Shown here in pieces: positions 8,052 to 15,801 of a stretch of DNA of 64,000 nucleotides. This stretch comes from JBCDBD01 sp039184335. GTDB lineage: Bacteria > Bacteroidota > Bacteroidia > Flavobacteriales > Flavobacteriaceae. The notes below the pieces were generated by a model. The model did no database searches and was not told the origin of the DNA. It saw nothing but the letters and a program-made list of their open reading frames with translations. Positions within the stretch are counted from its first letter, which is position 1, and each line of letters opens with the position of its first letter. The stretch lies in contig JBCDBD010000007.1 of NCBI GenBank assembly GCA_039184335.1, forward strand, positions 1 through 64,000, in the 5' to 3' direction. The position numbers and the translations under genes were made by a program.

Positions 8052-8339
8052 ATGGACAAAGAAAAATCTGAAGAGTTTTATGCCAGATTGAAAGAGCAGT
8101 TGCTTGAAAATGGCACATGGCCATCCAACTACCTTTACAAATTTATAGTTCCTACAGATCAAGAGAAAATCAACAGCATAACTACGATTTTTGATAATAC
8201 TGGAGCTGTCATTGAATCAAAAAAATCAAAAAAGGGAACATATACCAGTATCTCGATTACGGTAAATTTAGATAGCCCAGATGCTGTTATCAAAAAATAT
8301 AAGGAAGTGGCACAAGTCGAAGGTGTAATTTCCCTATAA
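8052..8339 (+). CDS. DUF493 family protein
   Basis: A 95-aa protein of the DUF493/YbeD-like family. It has the ferredoxin-like alpha-beta layout: 'FYARLKEQLLENGTWPSNYLYKFIVP' across residues 8-33, then 'KSKKGTYTSISITVNLDSPDAVI' (about 57-79) and a last strand 'VEGVISL'. In E. coli the relative is linked to lipoate and other metabolism, but no defined activity is established. It is divergent from the ATPase gene, and the 5' end of that gene's longest open frame overlaps it, which is why the shorter ATPase start is preferred. Confidence 0.85.
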   Translation: MDKEKSEEFYARLKEQLLENGTWPSNYLYKFIVPTDQEKINSITTIFDNTGAVIESKKSKKGTYTSISITVNLDSPDAVIKKYKEVAQVEGVISL

Positions 8340-8419
8340 TTGGCATTGCTATCTAATTTTAGTATTTTGCACCCATAATCCTGTTAGTTCCTCTAATAAT
8401 TATTTTAAACTACCACAAT

Positions 8420-9067
8420 TTGAATTCAGTTGAGCACCTAGAATACAATACCGAGCGTCCCAAGTTGTACATTCCCGAATATGGAAGACATTTTCAAAAA
8501 ATGGTCGACCATGCGGTGGGCATAGAAGATAGGGATGAAAGAAACAAGGTAGCCAAGGCTATCATAAGCGTTATGGGTAATTTACAGCCACATCTTCGCG
8601 ATGTGCCCGATTTTCAACATAAGCTTTGGGATCAGCTCTTCATCATGTCAGATTTTAAGTTGGATGTTGATTCCCCGTTCCCCATTACATCCAAAGAAGT
8701 ATTGCAGCAGCGTCCTGAGCCTTTGGAATATCCCCAAAACTATCCTAAATATCGTTTTTATGGTAACAATATCAAGCGCATGATCGATGTAGCGGTTAAG
8801 TGGGATAAAGGTGATATGCGTGATGGCCTTGAGTATGCAATTGCGAACCACATGAAAAAATGCTACCTGAACTGGAACAAGGACAGCGTTGAAGATTCGG
8901 TGATTTTTGAACACTTGAAAGAACTCAGTGATGGATTGATTGACTTGGCACCTGATGGTGAGCATTTAACAGAAAGTAATCAGTTTCTCAAAAATAGGAG
9001 TCAAAAATCGAATAGGAACAATGGTAAAAAAGGCCAGCGTGGTAACCGCAACAAAAAACGCCACTAA
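8420..9067 (+). CDS. DUF4290 domain-containing protein
   Basis: A 215-aa protein. Residues 1-180 form the DUF4290 domain, recognisable from 'LYIPEYGRHFQKMVDHA' near residue 16 and 'KKCYLNWNKDSV' near residue 145. It is found almost only in Bacteroidota and has no known activity. The last 25 residues are a highly basic low-complexity tail (KSNRNNGKKGQRGNRNKK), which suggests binding to RNA, ribosomes or DNA. It is followed after 15 bases by murA, and the pair is conserved in flavobacteria, so they are probably co-transcribed. The ORF's first codon is TTG or ATG-like in a region of weak initiation signals; the chosen start keeps the whole conserved domain. Confidence 0.88.
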   Translation: MNSVEHLEYNTERPKLYIPEYGRHFQKMVDHAVGIEDRDERNKVAKAIISVMGNLQPHLRDVPDFQHKLWDQLFIMSDFKLDVDSPFPITSKEVLQQRPEPLEYPQNYPKYRFYGNNIKRMIDVAVKWDKGDMRDGLEYAIANHMKKCYLNWNKDSVEDSVIFEHLKELSDGLIDLAPDGEHLTESNQFLKNRSQKSNRNNGKKGQRGNRNKKRH

Positions 9068-9082
9068 TTTTTCGCTTTTTTA

Positions 9083-10387
9083 ATGGGTACTTTTAGAATT
9101 GAAGGTGGTCACCAGCTTCAGGGTGAGATTACTCCCCAAGGTGCAAAAAATGAAGCATTACAGATACTTTGTGCCGTATTGCTTACAGCAGAAAAAGTGA
9201 CCATCAACAACATTCCAGACATTGTTGATGTCAACAAATTGATTGCCCTTCTTGAAGATTTAGGGGTAAAGATCCAAAAAAAGGGTCGTGGCTCATATAC
9301 GTTCAAGGCAGATGATGTTAACCTTGAATACCTACAATCCGCTAAGTTCAAACAAGACGGTAGGGGGCTTCGCGGTTCCATCATGCTGGTCGGGCCATTA
9401 CTTTCTCGGTTTGGAAAGGGGTATATACCCAAGCCAGGAGGTGATAAAATAGGAAGGCGAAGACTAGACACCCACTTTGAAGGGTTCATTAAGCTTGGCG
9501 CAAAATTCAGGTACAATAAAGAAGAATATTTTTATGGAGTTGAGGCCGATAAGTTAAAAGGCACTTATATGCTCTTGGATGAGGCTTCAGTCACTGGTAC
9601 GGCAAATATCGTCATGGCCGCTGTGTTGGCTGAAGGTACAACTACAATTTACAATGCCGCTTGTGAACCTTATTTGCAACAACTGTGCAAGATGTTGGTA
9701 CGTATGGGTGCCAAGATATCGGGTATTGGGTCTAACCTTTTGGTCATCGAAGGGGTTGAAAATCTAGTGGGTACAGACCATACCATGCTTCCTGATATGA
9801 TAGAAATTGGCAGTTGGATAGGTTTGGCAGCAATGACCCGTAGTGAATTGACCATTAAAAACGTGAGTTGGAATGATTTGGGTCAAATACCCAATGCATT
9901 TCAAAAATTAGGGATTCAATTGGATAGACATGGTGATGATATCTATATTCCAAATCACGATGGGTACCAGGTGCAAAACTATATTGATGGCTCCATCTTA
10001 ACCATTGCCGATGCACCATGGCCAGGTTTGACCCCAGATTTGTTGAGCATTCTTTTGGTTGTGGCCATTCAGGCTAAGGGCGAGGTGATAATACACCAGA
10101 AAATGTTTGAGAGCCGTTTGTTTTTTGTAGATAAATTATTGGATATGGGAGCCAAGATCATTCTCTGTGATCCGCATCGGGCTACAGTAATTGGGCATGA
10201 TTTTAAGTCGACACTAAAGGCAACAACCATGACATCACCAGATATTAGGGCCGGAATTTCACTATTGATCGCAGCCCTTTCTGCTAAAGGCACCTCTACC
10301 ATTCATAACATTGCGCAGATAGATAGGGGGTATGAGAACATTGATGTGCGCCTACGTGCGATTGGTGCACAAATTGTACGAATCTAA
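9083..10387 (+). CDS. murA: UDP-N-acetylglucosamine 1-carboxyvinyltransferase (MurA)
   Basis: A 434-aa EPSP-synthase-fold enzyme that transfers enolpyruvate from PEP to UDP-GlcNAc, the first committed step of peptidoglycan synthesis. Signatures are 'GGHQLQGEITPQGAKNEAL' at the N-terminus (with the Lys-Asn pair that binds substrate), 'PDMIEIGSWI' and the C-terminal 'SPDIRAGISLLIAAL'. At the position of the E. coli fosfomycin-reactive Cys115 (PGGC) this protein has Asp121 (PGGDKIGRRRLDTH), a substitution known from naturally fosfomycin-insensitive MurA enzymes. It lies downstream of DUF4290 in the same direction. Confidence 0.95.
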   Translation: MGTFRIEGGHQLQGEITPQGAKNEALQILCAVLLTAEKVTINNIPDIVDVNKLIALLEDLGVKIQKKGRGSYTFKADDVNLEYLQSAKFKQDGRGLRGSIMLVGPLLSRFGKGYIPKPGGDKIGRRRLDTHFEGFIKLGAKFRYNKEEYFYGVEADKLKGTYMLLDEASVTGTANIVMAAVLAEGTTTIYNAACEPYLQQLCKMLVRMGAKISGIGSNLLVIEGVENLVGTDHTMLPDMIEIGSWIGLAAMTRSELTIKNVSWNDLGQIPNAFQKLGIQLDRHGDDIYIPNHDGYQVQNYIDGSILTIADAPWPGLTPDLLSILLVVAIQAKGEVIIHQKMFESRLFFVDKLLDMGAKIILCDPHRATVIGHDFKSTLKATTMTSPDIRAGISLLIAALSAKGTSTIHNIAQIDRGYENIDVRLRAIGAQIVRI

Positions 10388-10389
10388 AT

Positions 10390-10827
10390 CTAGTTCTTGG
10401 TATTCAAAATAATGGCATTTGCAGATTTGAAAAAATCTACAGCAATTTCACTGGGTCTTTCAAATATGGCTGATTTTTCAAATATCTTGTCCAACTCCTT
10501 AAGCTTATAGAACTTTGACAAATCATCATCGCCAAAATCAAACTCATGGAAAGCCATGCTCCAGTCGCTGAAAATAGGCTGATCAATTGACTTTTCATTG
10601 ATAGTTTCAATTGCTGTGTGGCGGTTATCTTTTAAGATACGCCCATACAGTTTGGTGACTTTGTCCTTTTCACCTTCCAGAAGTTGTAGAAATTTGTTTT
10701 TATGAAAAAGCAAACACCCGGTAATCTTGTATTTGCGGTTGTTTTCCCGAGCAGCACTGAGCATTTTGTAAATTTGGGGTTTTCCGAAAAAGCTTTCTGC
10801 CACCGAACGGTAAATAATGGAATACAT
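10390..10827 (-). CDS. BLUF-domain blue-light photoreceptor
   Basis: About 145 aa, a stand-alone BLUF domain that would bind FAD and sense blue light through a hydrogen-bond switch. All key residues are visible: Tyr6 (MYSIIYRS), Asn29/Asn30 (RENN), Gln48 (FLQLLEG) and Trp89/Met91 (DWSM), with the signature 'KITGCLLFH' between them. The C-terminal 50 residues form short helices with no output domain, as in PixD/BlrB types, so the partner protein is unknown. The start at 10827 is preferred over an upstream ATG (10881) because the conserved domain begins there and a TAnnTTTG box lies at 10858-10865. It ends a run of minus-strand genes that includes photolyase. Confidence 0.92.
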   Translation of the reverse strand: MYSIIYRSVAESFFGKPQIYKMLSAARENNRKYKITGCLLFHKNKFLQLLEGEKDKVTKLYGRILKDNRHTAIETINEKSIDQPIFSDWSMAFHEFDFGDDDLSKFYKLKELDKIFEKSAIFERPSEIAVDFFKSANAIILNTKN

Positions 10828-10857
10828 TGATGGGTATAATTGAATTAGGTTGTTACC

Positions 10858-10865
10858 CAAATATA
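10858..10865 (-). promoter_or_regulatory. -7 box of the BLUF gene
   Basis: TATATTTG on the minus strand, an exact TAnnTTTG match. It predicts a leader of about 25 bases to the ATG at 10827. No TTG stands at the -33 distance. Confidence 0.45.
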
Positions 10866-11074
10866 AGGGTTTTTTGCACATGGGAAAATGCAGGTGTTTT
10901 CATGCAACTGTGGTACCAAGCTTTCATTTTCTTTTTAGATAGTCGAGCATTCCTCCTTTGCGCTTTAGATGTTATTCTTGTTATAATTGTTGTAAACAGG
11001 CGATAATGGGATCAAGCTGATGAGACAACGAAAGTAGTTGTCTAGGGATGATGTTGACTGGAGAACCTATGAAA

Positions 11075-11491
11075 TCAGATCAATACCCAAAATAAGCCCC
11101 AAGAGCCGACGATACTCCATAATAATGTTCGCCACCAATTGAAAATGACCAGTTTTTTCAGGGTCACATCATTAAATGTTCCTCTCGAAATTTGTTGGTG
11201 CAGCGGTATGAACAGCGCAAAGGTCAATGCCCATAATATGGCAATGATGATTAAGCTCAGTAGATTATAGAGTGATTGGTATTGAAACGTTTGAATAGAT
11301 ACCAAAATCAGTTGTCCCAACATCAAGGGAAATACGACGTAAGTAACCCTGGTGGTATATATGGCATGCCATTTCATCAAATTTTGTCTATTATATTCCC
11401 GAAAACTGGGATAGATCACCAATTGAACCAACCAAATGAGGACAACCAGTCCGAAGTCAACTAATAAGCGTAGTGTTTGTAACCCAGTCAT
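11075..11491 (-). CDS. Four-TM hypothetical membrane protein
   Basis: A 138-aa very hydrophobic protein with about four transmembrane segments (residues about 7-28, 48-70, 78-100, 115-137) and a short polar loop with 'PLHQQISRGTFND'. The layout resembles DUF1772-type small membrane proteins, but I cannot assign a function. The start overlaps the stop of the upstream DoxX-like gene by four bases (ATGA type), showing translational coupling in an operon with DoxX, another small membrane protein and pirin. Confidence 0.75.
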   Translation of the reverse strand: MTGLQTLRLLVDFGLVVLIWLVQLVIYPSFREYNRQNLMKWHAIYTTRVTYVVFPLMLGQLILVSIQTFQYQSLYNLLSLIIIAILWALTFALFIPLHQQISRGTFNDVTLKKLVIFNWWRTLLWSIVGSWGLFWVLI

Positions 11492-11868
11492 GAGGCTTTA
11501 CGTTCTGTTAGACCTACCCACCAGACCCAGAATAGCAGTAGTGGGTGAATAAATACAATTCTTGACCATGAAACCCAAGGGGGTACACAAAGACTATTTT
11601 CGATGCAAGAACCCATTTTTATAAAGTAAACGTGTGAAGGTACAAAAGCCAGCAAAAGAAGTAATGTACCTTTTGCCCATAGGGGAGTTTTGGTGAATAT
11701 AATGCCAAGACCAAAAACCACTTCCAATGTACCGCTTAAATAATTTATGGTAATGGGCCATGGCAAGTAATCGGGGATGAGAGCATGGTAGAATTTCGGA
11801 TTGATGAAATGGTAGAGGCCTGCAGAAATCAAAAAGCCCCCCAATACGTATCTAGCTATTTTTTGCAT
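11488..11868 (-). CDS. DoxX-like membrane protein
   Basis: About 126 aa with four transmembrane helices and the DoxX/DoxD-like sequence 'GGFLISAGLYHFINPKFY' at the N-terminus, followed by 'GTLEVVFGLGIIF' (helix 2). DoxX-family proteins are quinone-pathway or redox-associated membrane proteins, mostly of unknown activity. I chose the ATG at 11868 (MQKIARYVLGG), which overlaps the upstream gene by 17 bases; the longer open frame to 11943 would overlap it by 92 bases and adds no family-like sequence. It is in the pirin operon. Confidence 0.78.
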   Translation of the reverse strand: MQKIARYVLGGFLISAGLYHFINPKFYHALIPDYLPWPITINYLSGTLEVVFGLGIIFTKTPLWAKGTLLLLLAFVPSHVYFIKMGSCIENSLCVPPWVSWSRIVFIHPLLLFWVWWVGLTERKAS

Positions 11869-12250
11869 TGCCCAAACTCCATTTCGTTTTTTGATGAACA
11901 TTTTTGAGGATAACAAAAAAAGGAATCCACCAAATGAAATCATTCGTGATCAAGGTGTAGAAAAAGCCAAAAGGTACTGTACCTTCCCAATAGTTTACAA
12001 AGAAACCAATGGGACCAAGAATTTTGCCCAAAAATCCAACGGCCACTATTGGCCAATGTCGAATGGGGTTGGTTGCGGCCCACCAATAGCCCAACCCATA
12101 AACCCCAATGACCATACCCATACCTTGCCATACCATGGGATGGTTGAGAGGTTCCATACCTACCAGCTCGAAGAAATGATGGGGAAAAAGCACGGCCCAT
12201 GTACCCCATAGCAGGTTGTAAACAGCCGCAATCTGTAAGGTACGTCTCAT
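11852..12250 (-). CDS. Small Trp-rich membrane protein, hypothetical
   Basis: A 132-aa integral membrane protein with about four helices and many tryptophans (WGTWAVLFP, YWWAATNP, IWWIPFF). Similar small proteins are found near DoxX and alkyl hydroperoxide reductase genes in flavobacteria, but no activity is known to me. Its ATG overlaps the pirin stop by four bases (12247-12250), so translation is coupled to pirin; its stop overlaps the DoxX-like start. The three small membrane proteins therefore form one tightly packed block that may make a common complex; that is inference. Confidence 0.72.
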   Translation of the reverse strand: MRRTLQIAAVYNLLWGTWAVLFPHHFFELVGMEPLNHPMVWQGMGMVIGVYGLGYWWAATNPIRHWPIVAVGFLGKILGPIGFFVNYWEGTVPFGFFYTLITNDFIWWIPFFVILKNVHQKTKWSLGNAKNS

Positions 12251-13248
12251 CGTTCAATTAAAGTACCATCAGGATATTGGGCAAACCGTCCTTTTTGTCT
12301 ATTGTGTACATGATCAGGATACGGCCAAGGCCATCCACCAAATTCAGTGAGACGATATTCTTTCATAGCTTGCTGTATTTCAGCTTCGGTGTTCATGACA
12401 AAAGGGCCATATTTCGCTATAGGCTCATTGATGGGCTTGCCTTGTAATACTATAAAATGCGCAGTGTCACTACCTGTTGTTATAGTGATATCCATCGTGG
12501 ATTCCAGTACAATGCCGAAGTTGGTATTGATCTTTCTTTTGGCTATATGTATTTCAGATCCCCTATAAAAATATAAAGTGCGATTGACCTTGGTTTTAGT
12601 TCGGGGAAGTACGAAAGAAGTATTCGCAGCTGCACTTATGCTCCATATGGCAACCTCGTTATCTTCATTTGCTGCCCAAGAATTAGGCCCCGGATCGTTT
12701 GCGCCGAAGCTTTTGTAACGACCGGCAATGACCTTGATTCTAGCATTTTCTTCGTTGGCTACAGGGATGTCTTCATGCCAATGCATCTTAAAATGGGGTT
12801 CAACAAATTTATGGGCCTTTGGTAGGTTTAACCATATCTGAAACAGTTCTAAGGGGTTATCGGTATCTGTTTTCAGTAATGGAAACATTTCAGAATGTTG
12901 TACTCCCCTTCCTGCGGTCATCCACTGAACATCGCCTTCACCAAACCTGCCGGTAGCTCCCAAAGAATCGGAATGGTCACAGTAACCCTTATTGACAATA
13001 GTAATGGTCTCAAACCCGCGGTGCGGGTGGTATGGAAAACCAGGTATGGTATGGCCATGGTACATGCGCCATCCATCCTTTATGGTAAAATCATTACCTA
13101 AATTTCTTCCTTTCAATAGTTCAGGGTCAGGCCCCATGTTCTCATTTCCCTCGGGGTAATGATCTATGTGGTATACGCAAAATAAAAAGGGATCTTGGGT
13201 TTGCCAAGGAAAACCTAAGGGGAATATTTGTGTGACAGGATTTTCCAT
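12247..13248 (-). CDS. Pirin family protein
   Basis: A 333-aa double cupin. The pirin signature is clear: 'PHRGFETITIVNKGYCDHSD' (about residues 78-97) and 'WMTAGRGVQHSEM' (about 111-123), which together supply the three His and one Glu metal ligands of cupin 1. The C-terminal cupin (about 200-290) precedes the 'GKPINEPIAKYGPFVMNT' motif common to the bacterial quercetinase-like group. Possible roles are quercetin 2,3-dioxygenase-like activity or redox-regulated protein binding; the substrate is not known. It is the first gene of the four-gene block with the small membrane proteins and lies 15 bases after the VOC fusion gene. Confidence 0.9.
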   Translation of the reverse strand: MENPVTQIFPLGFPWQTQDPFLFCVYHIDHYPEGNENMGPDPELLKGRNLGNDFTIKDGWRMYHGHTIPGFPYHPHRGFETITIVNKGYCDHSDSLGATGRFGEGDVQWMTAGRGVQHSEMFPLLKTDTDNPLELFQIWLNLPKAHKFVEPHFKMHWHEDIPVANEENARIKVIAGRYKSFGANDPGPNSWAANEDNEVAIWSISAAANTSFVLPRTKTKVNRTLYFYRGSEIHIAKRKINTNFGIVLESTMDITITTGSDTAHFIVLQGKPINEPIAKYGPFVMNTEAEIQQAMKEYRLTEFGGWPWPYPDHVHNRQKGRFAQYPDGTLIER

Positions 13249-13262
13249 TTAAAGTAAATCAA

Positions 13263-14198
13263 TTAATCATGTGGTGCTGTATTGATTTCAATCCAATAAC
13301 CCTCAGGATCTTCAAAATAGATTTGTTGTACTCCATCAGCCCTATTGGTCACTGAATTTTTATTGCCGGGCCAATCGTAGAATGTAATGTCATTGGCTAT
13401 CAAATGGACTATGAAAGCCTCTAGGTCTTCAACTGATAGACAAAAGTGGATACTCTTGTCTTTTTTAAATTCGACTACATCTTTTTTTATGAGATGCAAT
13501 TGCGAAGTGCCATAAATGTTGAACCAACGAAAACCGGGAGCTTTTTCGGGATGGGGAATTTCTTCAAGCTTGAGGATATCTCTATAAAAGTCACCAGTTT
13601 TCATTAAGTCGACCACGACCAAGGATTGGTGGTCAAAATGGTATTTAAAATCTGCTCTGGACTTAAACTGGGTTTCCAGGTATACCGCTTCCCATTCTCC
13701 GTTTTCATAAACCCCAACCTTGAAGTCATAGGTATATGGGTCTACGAAGTGCCATAGATCGGTCACTGTGGATTCGCCATAGGTATAGTGGTACCACAAA
13801 TCTTTCCCTTCGGCCCTAATGGTGCCTTTCGTGACACCACCAAAAACATCAAACTCCCAAAAAGCCAAGGTTTTTGTCTCTGAATTTAACTTTCTGACGC
13901 CGTGGTTTCTACTACCAAATTTCGTCTGTTCTTGATTGGTGAATCCTTTTGTCTTGGTAATGATCAAGGTGCTGTCAAGCGCATAATTGAACGTGATCTC
14001 TTGTTTGAAACCTGTTCCGTTTCCCCATATTCCCTCTGCTTTCCATGTTTTTCCCACAAGGTTGTCAAAAACACCCAAGATGTTTTCTTGTGCGCTGACC
14101 GTCGTTCTTGCAAGAAGCGACAAAAAAATGAGCGGCAACAACTGCCGGCTGTTAAGAGTGCTTTTCAATCTGTTTCTGTATCTGATCGGCTTCTGCAT
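13263..14198 (-). CDS. Secreted DUF1579-like + VOC (glyoxalase-fold) fusion
   Basis: About 311 aa. Residues 1-37 look like a signal peptide ending at 'TVSAQ'. Residues 40-170 form a beta-rich domain resembling the DUF1579/lipocalin-like group ('GKTWKAEGIWGNGTGFK', later 'YDFKVGVYENGEW'). Residues 185-310 form a VOC domain with 'GDFYRDILKLEEIPHPE', a histidine in 'SIHFCLSVED' and 'IYFEDPEGYWIEIN', so a divalent metal site is likely. The product would sit in the periplasm. The enzyme activity cannot be inferred. The start at 14198 overlaps the small gene upstream by 47 bases; a TTG start inside the signal peptide would shorten this overlap. Confidence 0.72.
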   Translation of the reverse strand: MQKPIRYRNRLKSTLNSRQLLPLIFLSLLARTTVSAQENILGVFDNLVGKTWKAEGIWGNGTGFKQEITFNYALDSTLIITKTKGFTNQEQTKFGSRNHGVRKLNSETKTLAFWEFDVFGGVTKGTIRAEGKDLWYHYTYGESTVTDLWHFVDPYTYDFKVGVYENGEWEAVYLETQFKSRADFKYHFDHQSLVVVDLMKTGDFYRDILKLEEIPHPEKAPGFRWFNIYGTSQLHLIKKDVVEFKKDKSIHFCLSVEDLEAFIVHLIANDITFYDWPGNKNSVTNRADGVQQIYFEDPEGYWIEINTAPHD

Positions 14199-14316
14199 AT
14201 TTGTGGTCACTTTCGGTCCTGTTGATCTTAGAAAGTTCATAGGCTTCTTTCATCAATTTTTGGTACTTCTCTTGGAGTTTTTCCAATTCGGTCTTTTTTT
14301 TGAATAAGTTGAACAT
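14152..14316 (-). CDS. Lacal_2735-like small protein
   Basis: A 54-aa product beginning MFNLFKKKTELEKLQEKYQK, followed by a helical acidic/basic stretch and ending 'AEADQIQKQIEKHS'. It matches the pattern of the short 'Lacal_2735 family' proteins of Flavobacteriaceae (MFNLFKKK..., coiled-coil, 'EADAI.KQLE'). The function is unknown. The heptad-like spacing of L/A suggests a single coiled coil. The gene begins 8 bases after the M20 amidohydrolase stop (14325) in the same direction, and its 3' end overlaps the next gene, so it is in the same operon. Confidence 0.8.
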   Translation of the reverse strand: MFNLFKKKTELEKLQEKYQKLMKEAYELSKINRTESDHKYAEADQIQKQIEKHS

Positions 14317-14324
14317 AGCAATTT

Positions 14325-15770
14325 TTATTGTGATTGATTCTGTCCGACAGGTGGTGGCCCATCAGGTATAATGGCTTCATAGATTTCTTCACCCTTACGT
14401 TGCTTGTACTCAGCTTTCACCTTATCAATCAGTTTTTGGTTTTCAAACAGATCGACCATGGTCATTCCCATAGCTTTAGCAGCATGAACCATACCTTTAT
14501 GACCGATACTCATGCCACCACAAGCAACAACTGCCCATGAGTGCCAGGGGGTATCTTTAGGTGCTGTGGTAACCCGCAAATTGATATTGGCCACATTCCA
14601 GCTTACGTCCCCTACATCGGTTGACCCACCGCCAGGATGTTCCTTGGTGGCTTCCAATGGCCTGATAGCACTGTCCATACCGACTTGTGGCTTGTCTGTG
14701 ACCTCTTGGATTTTTTTTCCAAATGTGATTTCTTCATCGGTATAGGCAATTGGTCCCAAGAGTTCTAAATTTTGTTGCATGATTTCGCCTCCGGCCCTGT
14801 TGACCAAAACTTCATAAATACCTGAAATCAGCGAAATCTTATATTCGACATTGGCCATGATTGCTGCGCCTTCTGCCATTTTTTGTACCCTTTCATAGAC
14901 TGGTATCATTCCGCTGCGTTTGGTATCACGCACCCTGACCCAAACTTTGGCATAATCGGGAACAACATTGACCACTTGCCCACCATCTTGAATATGATAG
15001 TGCATGCGTACTGTGGGTTTTACATGTTCACGATAATAATTGATGCCTGTTGTATAGAGTTCAAGGGCATCAGATGCGCTTCGTCCGTTCCAAGGATCCC
15101 CTGAGGCATGTGCCGCTTGCCCAAAAAACTCTACTTTAAAATCGACAAGTGCCAAAGAGCTTTGTACATCAGCTTCAGTTTTTGCTGCGGGATGCCAGCT
15201 CAGGTTCACATCGACATCATCCCAAAGCCCCTCACGTACCATCCATATTTTTCCAAAGAACTTTTCTTCTGAAGGGGTGCCAAAGAACTTGACGGTACCG
15301 TTGAGCTTTCCTTCTGCTATCAACTCTTTTATGGCGATAGCAGCTCCCAAGCTACCTGCCCCAAAAAGGTTATGGCCACAGCCATGACCTGCTGCACCTT
15401 CGTTAAGTGGTTCTTTTGTGGGCAAAGCTTTTTGCGAAATTCCGGGTAGGGCATCAAATTCGCCTAAAACACTGATTACCGGTTTTCCTGAACCGTAGGT
15501 GGCCACAAAGGCAGTTGGCATTTCTGCCACACCACGATCAACGGTAAAACCATTTTGTGCTGCATAATCAGCGAGAATACGGGCAGACTCATGTTCATCA
15601 AAAGCAGTCTCAGCCAATGCCCAAATCGAGTCACTGATCTTGATCAATGCTTCTTCGTGCCTTTCAATGGAAGTAATAATGGCTTTCTTGTTTTTATTCA
15701 TCTTTTGGGCAGTGGTGCCCAAAGAAAATAAGAAGATAAAAATTGTGACAACAGTGTTTTTCATTTTCAT
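14325..15770 (-). CDS. M20-family amidohydrolase (AbgB-like), secreted
   Basis: A 481-aa metallopeptidase-fold amidohydrolase resembling p-aminobenzoyl-glutamate hydrolase subunit B. The N-terminal 22 residues are a signal peptide (FLFSLGTTAQ). Metal-site motifs are 'GHGCGHNLFG' (about residue 130), 'GTPSEEKFFGK' (about 164) and 'GGGSTDVGDVSW' (about 393); the dimerisation domain lies at about 210-330. It likely hydrolyses an amide of a small molecule in the periplasm; the substrate is unknown. It begins 31 bases after the photolyase stop, so it may be co-transcribed with the light-repair genes, which is an unusual pairing. Confidence 0.85.
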   Translation of the reverse strand: MKMKNTVVTIFIFLFSLGTTAQKMNKNKKAIITSIERHEEALIKISDSIWALAETAFDEHESARILADYAAQNGFTVDRGVAEMPTAFVATYGSGKPVISVLGEFDALPGISQKALPTKEPLNEGAAGHGCGHNLFGAGSLGAAIAIKELIAEGKLNGTVKFFGTPSEEKFFGKIWMVREGLWDDVDVNLSWHPAAKTEADVQSSLALVDFKVEFFGQAAHASGDPWNGRSASDALELYTTGINYYREHVKPTVRMHYHIQDGGQVVNVVPDYAKVWVRVRDTKRSGMIPVYERVQKMAEGAAIMANVEYKISLISGIYEVLVNRAGGEIMQQNLELLGPIAYTDEEITFGKKIQEVTDKPQVGMDSAIRPLEATKEHPGGGSTDVGDVSWNVANINLRVTTAPKDTPWHSWAVVACGGMSIGHKGMVHAAKAMGMTMVDLFENQKLIDKVKAEYKQRKGEEIYEAIIPDGPPPVGQNQSQ

Positions 15771-15801
15771 TGTATTACCTACCTAAAGTACTAAAAAAGC
15801 A

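Noticed and set aside
7965..8162. 66-residue N-terminal extension of the AAA_28 ATPase
   Set aside because: It overlaps the divergent DUF493 gene and its promoter, and the family starts at the P-loop; a TTG start at 7964 is preferred.
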